From SHVZ01 sp044223515 (GTDB taxonomy: Bacteria; Pseudomonadota; Alphaproteobacteria; SHVZ01): a stretch of 64,000 bases of DNA. Numbering within the stretch: the stretch's first letter is position 1; each line of letters starts with the position of its first letter. The notes beneath the pieces are model-generated. The model did no database searches, was not told the DNA's origin, and saw only the letters and a list, made by a program, of their open reading frames with translations. Shown here piece by piece: positions 33,368 through 41,188 of the stretch. The stretch covers positions 1 through 64,000 of the forward strand of contig JBGALV010000012.1 in the NCBI GenBank assembly GCA_044223515.1, read 5' to 3'. Made by a program: the position numbers and the translations under genes.

Positions 33368-33414
33368 GAAAAATCACACCCGTCCTCGACGTCGCGCGCC
33401 TAGTCTTGCGAGCC

Positions 33415-33535
33415 GGAACTCTCGCGCGCCCGAGGGTTCCTTCGTGCAGGGTTTCCAAGGCCCTGAGCCGCCTTGCACCGAGCTCGGCACCGTCCACGTG
33501 ACGGCGCCCGAGGTCGCCAGCTCCAAGTTGCGACC
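33415..33535 (+). ncRNA. Candidate structured RNA upstream of a strong terminator
   Basis: Four hairpins follow one another. GGAACTCTCG pairs with CGAGGGTTCC (33415-33440, 10 bp with one G-U). CAGGG pairs with CCCTG (33447-33465). CTCGGC-A-CCGTC pairs with GACGG-C-GCCCGAG (33483-33512). GGTCGC pairs with GCGACC (33512-33535). A 12-bp Rho-independent terminator follows at once. The spacing from neighbouring genes suggests an independent small RNA of about 170 nt or a long 3' UTR. No known class is recognised. Confidence 0.5.
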
Positions 33536-33538
33536 TAG

Positions 33539-33577
33539 AGAACCCCCGCGCGGAGAGATCCACGCGGGGGTTCTTTA
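33539..33577 (+). terminator. Strong Rho-independent terminator
   Basis: AGAACCCCCGCG (33539-33550) and CGCGGGGGTTCT (33563-33574) form a perfect 12-bp stem with a 12-base loop, followed by TTA. It ends either the candidate RNA or the carbamoylase transcript. Confidence 0.9.
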
Positions 33578-33719
33578 TGTCCGGCGCCAGCGGGCTCCCA
33601 CCTCGCGGTAACTCGTTCCCGCACCGCGCAAATCCGCCGCGTATTTCCCTCGCGAGCGGCAACGCGCGCCGGCCGCTCGCGTTCTTCTCACGCGATCTCA
33701 CTCATGAAAGGACTGCGCC

Positions 33720-34166
33720 ATGCGCAAGATTCTCGGCGCCGCGGCGGTGCTCGCCATCGCTCTTCCGGCGCTCGCCCAGACCACGCCGCCCGGACCGCCC
33801 TCCCCGACCGTGCCGGCTCCCGCCGGACAGGCCCAGAACGGCACCGCGCCGACGCTGCCGAGCGCCGCGACGCCCGGCGGCACCGCGCCCAGCACCGCGA
33901 CCGTTCCCGGCACCGTGCTGAAGCCGGGCACGCCGGACTCGACGGCGACCGCGCCGATGCCATCGAAGGCCGTTCCCGGCGCGCCGGTCGCCGGCGCCAA
34001 CAGCTTCACCGAATCCCAGGCCAAGGCGCGCATCGAAGCCAACGGCTTCGCCAACGTGACCGGCCTCAAGAAGGACGACCAGTCGATCTGGCGCGGCACC
34101 GCGACCAAGGACGGCAAGCAGGTGTCCGTCGCGCTCGACTACCAGGGCAACGTCGTCGGCCAGTAG
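33720..34166 (+). CDS. Exported PepSY-like domain protein with Pro/Thr-rich linker
   Basis: A 148-residue protein. A signal peptide (MRKILGAAAVLAIALPALA) is followed by about 70 residues of low-complexity Pro/Thr/Ala/Gly (TTPPGPPSPTVPAPAGQ...). A C-terminal domain of about 55 residues (SFTESQAKARIEANGFANVTGLKKDDQSIWRGTATKDGKQVSVALDYQGNVVGQ) resembles a PepSY domain. It is likely periplasmic or surface exposed. The following gene starts 27 bp downstream, with GAAGGAG nearby. Confidence 0.72.
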   Translation: MRKILGAAAVLAIALPALAQTTPPGPPSPTVPAPAGQAQNGTAPTLPSAATPGGTAPSTATVPGTVLKPGTPDSTATAPMPSKAVPGAPVAGANSFTESQAKARIEANGFANVTGLKKDDQSIWRGTATKDGKQVSVALDYQGNVVGQ

Positions 34167-34193
34167 CGGCTGGCGAACAAGAAGGAGCTTTTC

Positions 34194-34805
34194 ATGCCTC
34201 GCATCTATCCCGGTCTCTACGACCGCTATGACGACGCGAACCGCGCCGTCGCCGATCTCCATGCCGCCGGCGTGCCGGTGGACGACATCAGCCTGATCCG
34301 CTCGAACGCGGATGCGGCCTACGTGCCCACCACGACCGAGCCGACCCCGGCCGGCACCGGCGCCAAGATCGGCACCGTGCTCGGCGGCGGCGTCGGGCTG
34401 CTCACCGGCCTCGGCCTGATGGCGATCCCGGGCGTCGGCCCGGTGGTCGCCGCCGGCTGGCTCGCCTCGACCATCGCGGGCGCCGCGGTCGGCGCGGTCG
34501 CGGGCGCCGCGACCGGCGGCATCGTCGGCGCGCTGACCGAGCACGGCGTCTCCGAAGAGCACGCGCATGTCTATGCCGAAGGCGTGCGTCGCGGCGGCAC
34601 GCTGGTGACCGCGCGCGGCGACGAGACCCTCGGCTCGACGCTGGATCCGATCTACCGCCGCACCGGCGCCGTCGACCTCGACGCGCGCGCCCGCGCCTAC
34701 AAGGGCGAGGGCTGGAGCCGCTTCGATCCCGACGCGCCGCCCTACACCCCCGAAGAGGTCAAGCGCGAACGCGACCGCTACCTCCCGCCGAAGGCGGCGG
34801 AGTAG
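34194..34805 (+). CDS. Glycine-zipper stress-type protein (YflT-like N-terminus)
   Basis: A 203-residue protein. Residues 1-45 (YPGLYDRYDDANRAVADLHAAGVPVDDISLI) resemble the YflT/general-stress domain that recurs in SPOR-like repeats. The middle (GAKIGTVLGGGVGLLTGLGLMAIPGVGPVVAAGWLASTIAGAAVGAVAGAATGGIVGAL) is a glycine-zipper membrane segment. A second copy of the flavour HVYAEGVRRGGTLVTARGD follows. Such proteins are often induced by osmotic or heat stress. An R1 repeat just downstream acts as terminator. Confidence 0.8.
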   Translation: MPRIYPGLYDRYDDANRAVADLHAAGVPVDDISLIRSNADAAYVPTTTEPTPAGTGAKIGTVLGGGVGLLTGLGLMAIPGVGPVVAAGWLASTIAGAAVGAVAGAATGGIVGALTEHGVSEEHAHVYAEGVRRGGTLVTARGDETLGSTLDPIYRRTGAVDLDARARAYKGEGWSRFDPDAPPYTPEEVKRERDRYLPPKAAE

Positions 34806-34840
34806 CGCTTAACAGTTCGTTCGGCGAAATCGATACGCTG

Positions 34841-34885
34841 CCCACCTTGCCCTCCCTCGCGCACCGCGCGGGGGAGGGCTTTGTT
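34841..34885 (+). terminator. R1 repeat acting as terminator
   Basis: CCCACCTTG precedes CCCTCCCTCGCGC and GCGCGGGGGAGGG arms, then CTTTGTTTT. The hairpin plus U-rich tail lies 36 bp after the glycine-zipper gene. Confidence 0.65.
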
Positions 34886-34914
34886 TTGTGGACGGTCATA
34901 CGAGTCCTCTTCGG

Positions 34915-35330
34915 CTCTGCTTCGCCGGGGAGGGTCAGGTGGGGCCGAGCGTGGTCGCGATCACGCTCACGACTCCATCCGTGTTCGACAAAACGTCGCT
35001 GTTCCAAAACCGCAACACACGCCACCCCGCTTCCTGCATGCTTCGATCGCGCCGCGCATCAGTTCGAGACCCGCGTGCTGTCCCCCATCCACCTCGACGA
35101 CGAGCTTGGCTTCGATACAGGCGAAGTCGACAACGTATTCGTCGATCGGATGCTGACGCCGGAATCTCCATCCGCCGATCTGCTTTCGATTGAGCCGATT
35201 CCACAGCCGACGTTCCGAGTCCGTCGACTCCATCCGCAGTCGCCGCGCCCGACGTGTCGTGGTCAGAGGTGTCTTCGCCATCGGGCCAAGCCCCCACCCT
35301 GCCCTCCCCCGCGTACGACGCGAGGGAGGG
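34915..35330 (-). mobile_element. Degenerate DUF559 element bounded by R1 repeats
   Basis: An R1 copy (35290-35330) abuts the start of a DUF559 pseudogene. A decayed inverted copy (34915-34946) supplies its stop codon within CACCTGACCCTCCCC. Tails point inward, as in 31794-32241. The left palindrome is no longer intact. Confidence 0.5.
34935..35281 (-). pseudogene. DUF559 pseudogene with single-base deletion
   Basis: The first frame from the ATG at 35281 encodes RARRLRMESTDSERRLWNRLNRK, WRFRRQHPIDEYVVDFAC and VVEVDGGQH. After about base 35045 the homology moves to another frame: MQEAGWRVLRFWNSDVLSNTDGV, ending LGPT-stop at 34935. Alignment with the intact gene at 31841 keeps 15 residues between QHA and GW, so one base is missing. 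It could also be an assembly error. The intact gene is an ancient paralogue, not a recent copy. Confidence 0.75.
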
Positions 35331-35340
35331 TTCTGAACAG

Positions 35341-36693
35341 CTAAGCGCCGAGCGTGATCGTCGCCTTCAATCCTGGATGATTGTCTTCCAGCGCCAAGGT
35401 GCCGCCGTGGAGGCGGGCGACCGCGGCGACGACGCTCAGTCCCAGGCCGACGCCCGACGTCGCGCGGGCCGCGTCGCCGCGGAAGAAGCGTTCGGTGACC
35501 CGGGGCTTTTCGTCGTCCGGAATGCCGGGGCCGCGATCGGCGACCTGGATGCGCGCGCGCCCGGCGTCATCGGCGACGGTGAGCGTGACGACGCTGCCTC
35601 GGGGCGCCACCTTGGCCGCGTTGTCGAGCAGGTTGGCAACGGCCTGCGCGATCAGGAACGGGTCGCCGTCGATCGCAAGGTTGGTCGGCGCCTCGACCGC
35701 CAGCGCGGCGCCGCGCTCCTCGACGATCGGCCGGTAGAGCTCGGCGGCCTCGGCCGCGACCTTCGCCAGATCGACGGTGCGGAAGCCCGAGCGCCGCGTG
35801 CCTGAATCGATCTCGGCGAGGCGCAGCAGCGCGTTGAAGATCTCGATCACGCGGTCGACGTCGACGACCGCCTCCTGCACCTCGTCGATCATCGCCTCCT
35901 GCGAGGGCCGCGTGCGCAGCAGCGCCTCGAGGCGCCCGCGCAGCTCGGCGAGCGGCGTCCTCAGATCATGCGCGACCGCGTGCGTCGTCGCCTGCAGGCC
36001 TTCGATCAGCTGCTGGATCTGGTCCAGCATGCCGTTGATGGTGAGCGCCAGCTGGTCGAACTCGTCGCCGGAATCGCGCGACGGCAGGCGGCGCTTGAGA
36101 TCGCCCCGCACGATGTCGGAGGCGGTGCGGTTGATCGCCTCGATGCGGCCGAGCGCGGCGCGGCGCACCAGGAACCCGCCGCCGATGGCGAGCGCGAGCG
36201 CCGCCGCCGCCGTCCATCCCAGCGCATTGAAGATCAGCTCGCGCAGCGCCTCGCGATCCTGCACGTCGCGGCCGACGAGAAGACGATAGCCGTTCGGCAG
36301 TCGCGCGAAATAGACGCGGATCGCATGGCGGCGCTCGTCGCGTACCAGGCTCGCCATGTACCAGCCGATCTCCTCGCCGACATCGGGCGGCCAGGCTGTC
36401 AGGTTGCCGGTGACCGGGCGCTTCTGCGCGTCGGCCAGCAGGTAGATGGCGCGCTCGTCGCCGGCGCGGCGGATCCGCGTGTTGATTGTCTCGACCGCAC
36501 CAGCGAGGCCGAAGTCGCGGAGCCGGTCGCCGATCGCGCGCGTGTCCGAGGCGATCACCGCCTCGGTCTCCTGGTCCAGCGTCAGCGTTGCGCGCCACCA
36601 GAGGAGCCCGCCCAGCACCACCGACGAGAGAATGAAGAGGAGCGCGTAGCCGAGCGCCAGGCGCACCGACGTCGAGCGGAGGAGACGGGTCAT
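35341..36693 (-). CDS. Sensor histidine kinase (HAMP-HisKA-HATPase)
   Basis: A 450-residue inner-membrane kinase. TM1 is at about 11-33, a periplasmic sensor of about 120 residues follows, and TM2 is at about 157-176. A HAMP domain (RTASDIVRGDLKRRLPSRDSGDEFDQLALTINGML) leads to HisKA with His242 in HAVAHDLRTPLAELRGRL. The ATPase boxes are NLLDNAAK, DRGPGIP and GVGLGLSVV. It overlaps the OmpR-type regulator by 4 bp and forms a pair with it. The protease gene upstream suggests an envelope-stress signal (inference). Confidence 0.93.
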   Translation of the reverse strand: MTRLLRSTSVRLALGYALLFILSSVVLGGLLWWRATLTLDQETEAVIASDTRAIGDRLRDFGLAGAVETINTRIRRAGDERAIYLLADAQKRPVTGNLTAWPPDVGEEIGWYMASLVRDERRHAIRVYFARLPNGYRLLVGRDVQDREALRELIFNALGWTAAAALALAIGGGFLVRRAALGRIEAINRTASDIVRGDLKRRLPSRDSGDEFDQLALTINGMLDQIQQLIEGLQATTHAVAHDLRTPLAELRGRLEALLRTRPSQEAMIDEVQEAVVDVDRVIEIFNALLRLAEIDSGTRRSGFRTVDLAKVAAEAAELYRPIVEERGAALAVEAPTNLAIDGDPFLIAQAVANLLDNAAKVAPRGSVVTLTVADDAGRARIQVADRGPGIPDDEKPRVTERFFRGDAARATSGVGLGLSVVAAVARLHGGTLALEDNHPGLKATITLGA

Positions 36694-37367
36694 CCGGCCG
36701 TCAGCTTGTAGCCGACGCCGCGCAACGTCTGCAGGAGCGGCCTCTCGAACGGCGCGTCGATCTTCTGGCGGAGCTTCGAGATGTGCGCGTCGATCACGTT
36801 GGTCTGCGGGTCGAAGTGGTAGTCCCAGACGTTCTCGAGCAGCATGGTGCGCGTCACCGCCTGCTCGGCATGCCGCATCAGGTATTCGAGCAGCTTGAAC
36901 TCGCGCGGCTGCAGGTCGATCGGCTTGCCGGCGCGCAACACCTCGCGGGCCAGGAGGTCCATCCTCAGGTCGCCGACGGCGAGCGAGGTCGCAGCCGCAA
37001 CCGGTTGCGCGCGGCGGACCAGCGCATCGAGGCGGGCGACGAGCTCGCCGAAGGCGAAGGGCTTGGTGAGATAATCATCGCCGCCGGCGCGAAGCCCGCG
37101 GATGCGGTCGTCGACCTCGGCCAGAGCCGAGAGGATCAGGATCGGCGTCTTGTTCCCGGTCTTGCGCAGCGCCTCGATGATGCCGAGGCCGTCGATGCCG
37201 CCGGGCAGCATGCGGTCGAGGACCATCGCGTCGTAGGCCTCGGTCGTCGCCATGAACAGCCCGTCGCGGCCGTTGCCGGCATGATCGACGACATGGCCCG
37301 ACTCCTTCAGGCCCTTGACGACGAAGTCGGCGACGCGGTCGTTGTCCTCGACCAGCAGGATCTTCAT
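36690..37367 (-). CDS. OmpR/PhoB-family response regulator
   Basis: A 225-residue regulator. The receiver has Asp51 in MVLDRMLPGGIDG, VEDND, LSAL and TKPFAF. The winged-helix output is PREFKLLEYLMRHAEQAVTRTMLLENVWDYHFDPQTNVIDAHISKLRQKID..LQTLRGVGYKL. Its stop overlaps the kinase start (ATGA-type, 4 bp). It follows the DegP-type gene by 69 bp, a gap that contains a terminator-like hairpin, so part of its expression may come by read-through. Confidence 0.95.
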   Translation of the reverse strand: MKILLVEDNDRVADFVVKGLKESGHVVDHAGNGRDGLFMATTEAYDAMVLDRMLPGGIDGLGIIEALRKTGNKTPILILSALAEVDDRIRGLRAGGDDYLTKPFAFGELVARLDALVRRAQPVAAATSLAVGDLRMDLLAREVLRAGKPIDLQPREFKLLEYLMRHAEQAVTRTMLLENVWDYHFDPQTNVIDAHISKLRQKIDAPFERPLLQTLRGVGYKLTAG

Positions 37368-37381
37368 GACGCCTCGAGCAT

Positions 37382-37413
37382 AAGAAAGCGGCCGGACGTT
37401 ATCGCCCGGCCGC
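37382..37413 (-). terminator. Terminator/attenuator between degP-type gene and regulator
   Basis: On the minus strand GCGGCCGG and CCGGCCGC (37388-37413) pair with a 10-base loop and are followed by TTTCTTA. It could reduce read-through from the protease gene into the two-component genes. Confidence 0.6.
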
Positions 37414-37436
37414 TTCCGTCCACCTGAAGTCGGAGG

Positions 37437-38987
37437 TCAGCCCTGGGCGAGCTGGAGCGCCACATAGTAGGTGGCGCCCTCGCGCATGACCAGCAGCGGC
37501 ACCGCCTCGCGCTTCTCGTCCTGGGCCTTGCGGATCTTGGCGATCGCGTCCTGCGGGGACGCCACCGCGTCGTCGCCGACGCGGACGATCACGTCGCCGC
37601 GCTCGATGCCGCTTTCGGCCGCCTGGCTGTCCGGCGTCACGCGCTGGACGACGACGCCCTTGGCAGTCGACGGCAGGGAGAGCTCCTTCCGCTTCTCGTT
37701 GGAGAGCGGGGCGAGCGCCAGGCCGACGGCAGCGCGGCCGGTGGCCGACTGGTCGTCGTTGTCGTTGCTCGACGCCGACACCTGCTTCTCCGCCTTGGGC
37801 GTACCGACGGTCACGCTGAGCGTCTGCTCCTTGCCGTCGCGCCACACCGTCATGCGGGCGCTCTGGCCGGCCTTGGAGTCGCCGACCGCGACCGCGAGGT
37901 CGCGCGGGCTCTTGATGGAGCGGTTGCCGAATTGGGTGATTACGTCACCCTGCTGCAGCTTGGCGCGCGCCGCCGGCGAGTCGTCCTCGACCCGGTTGAT
38001 CAGCACGCCGTCCGAGTTCGGCCGGCCCATCGCACGGGCGAGCTGGTCGGTCAGGGGCTGCATCTGCACGCCGAGCCAGCCGCGGTTGACCGAGCCGTGC
38101 TCGCGAAGCTCGCCCACGACCTTCGAGACCAGGTTCGAGGGGATCGCGAAGCCGATGCCGACGCTGCCGCCCGACGGCGAGTAGATCGCGGTCGAGATGC
38201 CGATCACCTGGCCCTGCTGGTTGAACAGCGGGCCGCCGGAGTTGCCGGGGTTGATCGGCGCGTCAATCTGAAGGAAGTCGTCGTACGGACCCGCATGCAG
38301 GTTGCGATTGTGCGCCGAGATGATGCCGGCGGTGACCGAGCCGCCGAGGCCGAACGGGTTGCCGACCGCGATCACCCAGTCGCCGACGCGCGCGGCGTCG
38401 GAGTTGCCGAAGGGCAGGTACGGCAGCGGCCGCGGGGCCTCGATCTTGAGCAGCGCCAGGTCGACCTTGTCGTCGCGGCCCTTCACCGTCGCCTGATAGC
38501 TCGACCCGTCGTCCATGGTGACGGTGATCTTGGTGGCACCCTCGACCACGTGGTTGTTGGTCACGATCCATCCGGCCGGATCGACGATGAAGCCGGAGCC
38601 CGCCGAGCGCTTGGTGCGGCCGCGGCCCTCCTCGTCGTCGCCGCCCTGCCCGCGCTGCTGCTGGTCGAAGTAGCGCTTGAACATCTCTTCCATCTGCTTC
38701 GGCATCTTCGGCAGGTTGCGCATGTCAGCGCTGGTGCCGCCGCCGACCCGCTCCTGGGTCGAGATGTTGACGACCGCCGGCTTCACCTTGTCGGCGAGGT
38801 CGGCGAATCCCAGCTGCGGAATGCCGTAGGGGGCCGGCACAGTGGACGGCGCCGCTACCGGCGGCGCAACGGTCGCCTGCGACCAGGCGTGGGTGGCGAC
38901 GCCGCCGCCCAGGATGGTGGTGATCAGGAGGGCGGCCGCCAGGGCCTTGGCCTTCGGCGAACGCGCCCGATCGGTGGACTGAGTCAT
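37437..38987 (-). CDS. Do-family periplasmic serine protease (DegP/HtrA)
   Basis: A 516-residue protease/chaperone for misfolded envelope proteins. An N-terminal signal anchor covers about residues 14-37. The trypsin-like triad is His146 (TNNHVVEGA), Asp176 (KVDLALLKIE) and Ser250 (INPGNSGGP). A charged Gln/Gly/Asp loop is inserted before the His (QQQRGQGGDDEEGRGRTK). Two PDZ domains follow, at about 285-375 and 420-510. The adjacent OmpR/HK pair recalls degP-cpxRA arrangements. Confidence 0.95.
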   Translation of the reverse strand: MTQSTDRARSPKAKALAAALLITTILGGGVATHAWSQATVAPPVAAPSTVPAPYGIPQLGFADLADKVKPAVVNISTQERVGGGTSADMRNLPKMPKQMEEMFKRYFDQQQRGQGGDDEEGRGRTKRSAGSGFIVDPAGWIVTNNHVVEGATKITVTMDDGSSYQATVKGRDDKVDLALLKIEAPRPLPYLPFGNSDAARVGDWVIAVGNPFGLGGSVTAGIISAHNRNLHAGPYDDFLQIDAPINPGNSGGPLFNQQGQVIGISTAIYSPSGGSVGIGFAIPSNLVSKVVGELREHGSVNRGWLGVQMQPLTDQLARAMGRPNSDGVLINRVEDDSPAARAKLQQGDVITQFGNRSIKSPRDLAVAVGDSKAGQSARMTVWRDGKEQTLSVTVGTPKAEKQVSASSNDNDDQSATGRAAVGLALAPLSNEKRKELSLPSTAKGVVVQRVTPDSQAAESGIERGDVIVRVGDDAVASPQDAIAKIRKAQDEKREAVPLLVMREGATYYVALQLAQG

Positions 38988-39109
38988 CTTGTTCCTCTCC
39001 TCGAAGGGGCGCTCCTGCGCCCGGAAGTCTCGGAGGAGAGAATGGGGTCGAGCCCCTCGCCGTTGCCTTGCCGCCGGATTAAGAAAAATTGAGAAAGGGA
39101 AAGAGGTGC

Positions 39110-39733
39110 CTAGTTACCGGCGACGCGGTTCCTGAACCGGATCAGCTTGATGTAGCCGCCGATGCCGGCATCCTCGATGCCGGCGACGTCGATTCCCGCG
39201 GTCTCGACGACCGTCGCCAGCCTGAGATCCGAGCGGATCGCCATCGCGCGGGTCGCCGGTGCCACCATTCGGTCGAACGCGCCGAGCAGACCGGTCTCCG
39301 CCGCGACGTGGTTGACCACGATGATGTGACCACCGGGAACGCAGACCCGTCGCAGCTCTTGAAACAATTTCGTCATATTCGGCACGACCGCCGCGACGTA
39401 CATCGCGACGACCGCTTCGAAGCTCGCGTCCGCGAATCTCATCGCCTGCGCGTCCATCTCATGCAGGCCCTGGACGTTGGGCAGGCTTTCGGCGCGATGC
39501 CGCGCGCGCTCGAGCATCTCGGGTGAAAGGTCGATGCCGGTCACCTCGATGTCGGGCCGATAGAGCGGCAGCGAGAGCCCGGTGCCGACCCCGACCTCGA
39601 GCACGGACTTCGCGCCGGTCGCGTTCGCCGCCTCGACCGCCATCCGCCGGCCGCGATCGAGCAGCGGGCCGAAGACGGCATCGTAGACCTTCGCGCCCTT
39701 GCCGTAGACGCGACGGATCAGGTCGAGATCCAT
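39110..39733 (-). CDS. PmtA-like phospholipid N-methyltransferase, paralogue 1
   Basis: A 207-residue SAM-dependent methyltransferase. YGKGAKVYDAVFGPLLDRGRRMAVEAAN and the SAM loop VLEVGVGTGLSLPLY match the Sinorhizobium/Rhodobacter PmtA group, which methylates phosphatidylethanolamine towards phosphatidylcholine. MDAQAMRFAD and VCVPGGHIIVVNH are the later class I motifs. The ATG at 39733 is chosen to match the family. A second paralogue lies 7 bp upstream. PmtA activity is inferred from similarity. Confidence 0.8.
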   Translation of the reverse strand: MDLDLIRRVYGKGAKVYDAVFGPLLDRGRRMAVEAANATGAKSVLEVGVGTGLSLPLYRPDIEVTGIDLSPEMLERARHRAESLPNVQGLHEMDAQAMRFADASFEAVVAMYVAAVVPNMTKLFQELRRVCVPGGHIIVVNHVAAETGLLGAFDRMVAPATRAMAIRSDLRLATVVETAGIDVAGIEDAGIGGYIKLIRFRNRVAGN

Positions 39734-39740
39734 GGGAGCC

Positions 39741-40382
39741 CTAGGCGTGCGCCGGCTCGGCCGGTGCGTTGCGGAAATGGACCAGGCGCCAGTAGCCGCC
39801 GAGATTGACCCGCCGCACCTGGACGATCTGCAGGCGCGCGCCATCGGCGAGGTGCATCAGTCGCACGTCGGGGCGGAAGCCGATCACCTCGGCAAAAGGC
39901 CCGCACGCCTTCTCGATCATGCGCAAAGGCCCGCCGGACGAGGCAAAATGATTGACCACGACGATGTCGCCGCCGGGCACGCAGACCCGCTTCATCTCGG
40001 CGATCAGCTTCATCGGATCGGGCACGACCGAGGCGACGTGCATGGCGACGACCGCATCGAAGCTACGGTCGGCGAAGGCCATGTTCATCGCGTCCATCTC
40101 GAGCAGGCCGGCGACGTTCGAGAGCCGCTTGCGGCGCACGCGCGCCTTGGCCCGCTTCAGCATCTCGGGCGAGGCGTCGATGCCCACGACCCAGGCGTCG
40201 CTGCGGTAGAGCGGCAATGCCAGGCCGGTGCCCACGCCGACGTCGAGGATGCGCTGGCTGGCCCGCTTGTTGGCGAGCGCCACCGCGTCCTTGCGGCCGG
40301 AATGGAAGATCGCGCCTTCCAGCACATCGTAGAGTGGCGAAAGGCGTCGATAGCTGGCGCGGATGACGGAAAGGCTGTCCAT
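39741..40382 (-). CDS. PmtA-like phospholipid N-methyltransferase, paralogue 2
   Basis: A 213-residue class I methyltransferase. YRRLSPLYDVLEGAIFHSGRKDAVALAN is followed by ILDVGVGTGLALPLY, GIDASPEML, EMDAMNMAFADRSFDAVVAMHVASVVPDP and VCVPGGDIVVVNH. It is homologous to the next gene along nearly its full length. The two may carry out different methylation steps or act on different lipids. It lies first in the pair. Confidence 0.8.
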   Translation of the reverse strand: MDSLSVIRASYRRLSPLYDVLEGAIFHSGRKDAVALANKRASQRILDVGVGTGLALPLYRSDAWVVGIDASPEMLKRAKARVRRKRLSNVAGLLEMDAMNMAFADRSFDAVVAMHVASVVPDPMKLIAEMKRVCVPGGDIVVVNHFASSGGPLRMIEKACGPFAEVIGFRPDVRLMHLADGARLQIVQVRRVNLGGYWRLVHFRNAPAEPAHA

Positions 40383-40518
40383 TTTCTCGGGGTGCGGTCT
40401 GTCGGCGATGGGGAGGTCCGGACGGACGGCGCGGCTCAGCGAGCCGAAAATAAGTGCATCACAGATTCGGGGGCTTAGGAAGCGCGAAACGGGTTTTCAC
40501 GGGATATAGTCGGCATCG

Positions 40519-41175
40519 ATGGACCCCCTCCGTGACCTCTACGCGGCCAAGCCGGCCGGGTACTTTGCCAATGCCCGTGACGCCGAGGTGGTTCCGTTGC
40601 TGAACCGTCCGGCCGACCGCGCGCTGGAGCTCGGATGCGGCGATGGCGCGACGCTCGGGCGCCTGCAGGAACGCGGCCTCGTGCGCTGGGCCGCGGGCAT
40701 CGAGATCGATGCCGAGGCCGCCGAGCGCGCCCGTTCCCGCCTCGACCGGGTCCTGGTCGGCAACGTCGAGGCGATCGCGGACGAAGTTCTTCCGGTGGAT
40801 CTCGACCTGATCCTCTGCCTCGACGTGCTCGAGCATCTGGTCGATCCGTGGGCCGTCGTGCGTCGGCTCTCGCCGTGCCTTCGGCCCGGCGGCGTCCTGA
40901 TCGCCTGCATTCCGAATATCCGTCATGTCGGGACGCTGATGCCGCTCTTGCTGAAGGGACGTTTCGATTACGCCGACGCCGGCACGCTCGATCGCGGCCA
41001 TCTCCGCTTCTTCACGCGATCCACGATCCGCGCGCTGTTCGAGCAGGCGGGCCTGCGCGTCGCGCGCATCGATGCGCCGGTGATGGGAAAGTCGGCGCTG
41101 CTGAACACGCTGACCCTCGGCCTCGCCCGCGACCTCTGCGCCTATCGCTATCTCGTGCGGGCGGAAGCGCGATGA
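40519..41175 (+). CDS. Class I SAM-dependent methyltransferase (Methyltransf_23 type)
   Basis: A 218-residue methyltransferase. The N-terminal KPAGYFANARDAEVVPLLN precedes LELGCGDGATLGRL (SAM loop). LCLDVLEHLVDPWAVV and RPGGVLIACIPNIRH follow, then FFTRSTIRALFEQAGL, the pattern of methyltransferases found in polysaccharide gene clusters. It starts the plus-strand run leading to the flippase 13 bp downstream, so it probably modifies a sugar or lipid carrier. The exact substrate is unknown. Confidence 0.85.
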   Translation: MDPLRDLYAAKPAGYFANARDAEVVPLLNRPADRALELGCGDGATLGRLQERGLVRWAAGIEIDAEAAERARSRLDRVLVGNVEAIADEVLPVDLDLILCLDVLEHLVDPWAVVRRLSPCLRPGGVLIACIPNIRHVGTLMPLLLKGRFDYADAGTLDRGHLRFFTRSTIRALFEQAGLRVARIDAPVMGKSALLNTLTLGLARDLCAYRYLVRAEAR

Positions 41176-41188
41176 GCTTGCCGGCGAC

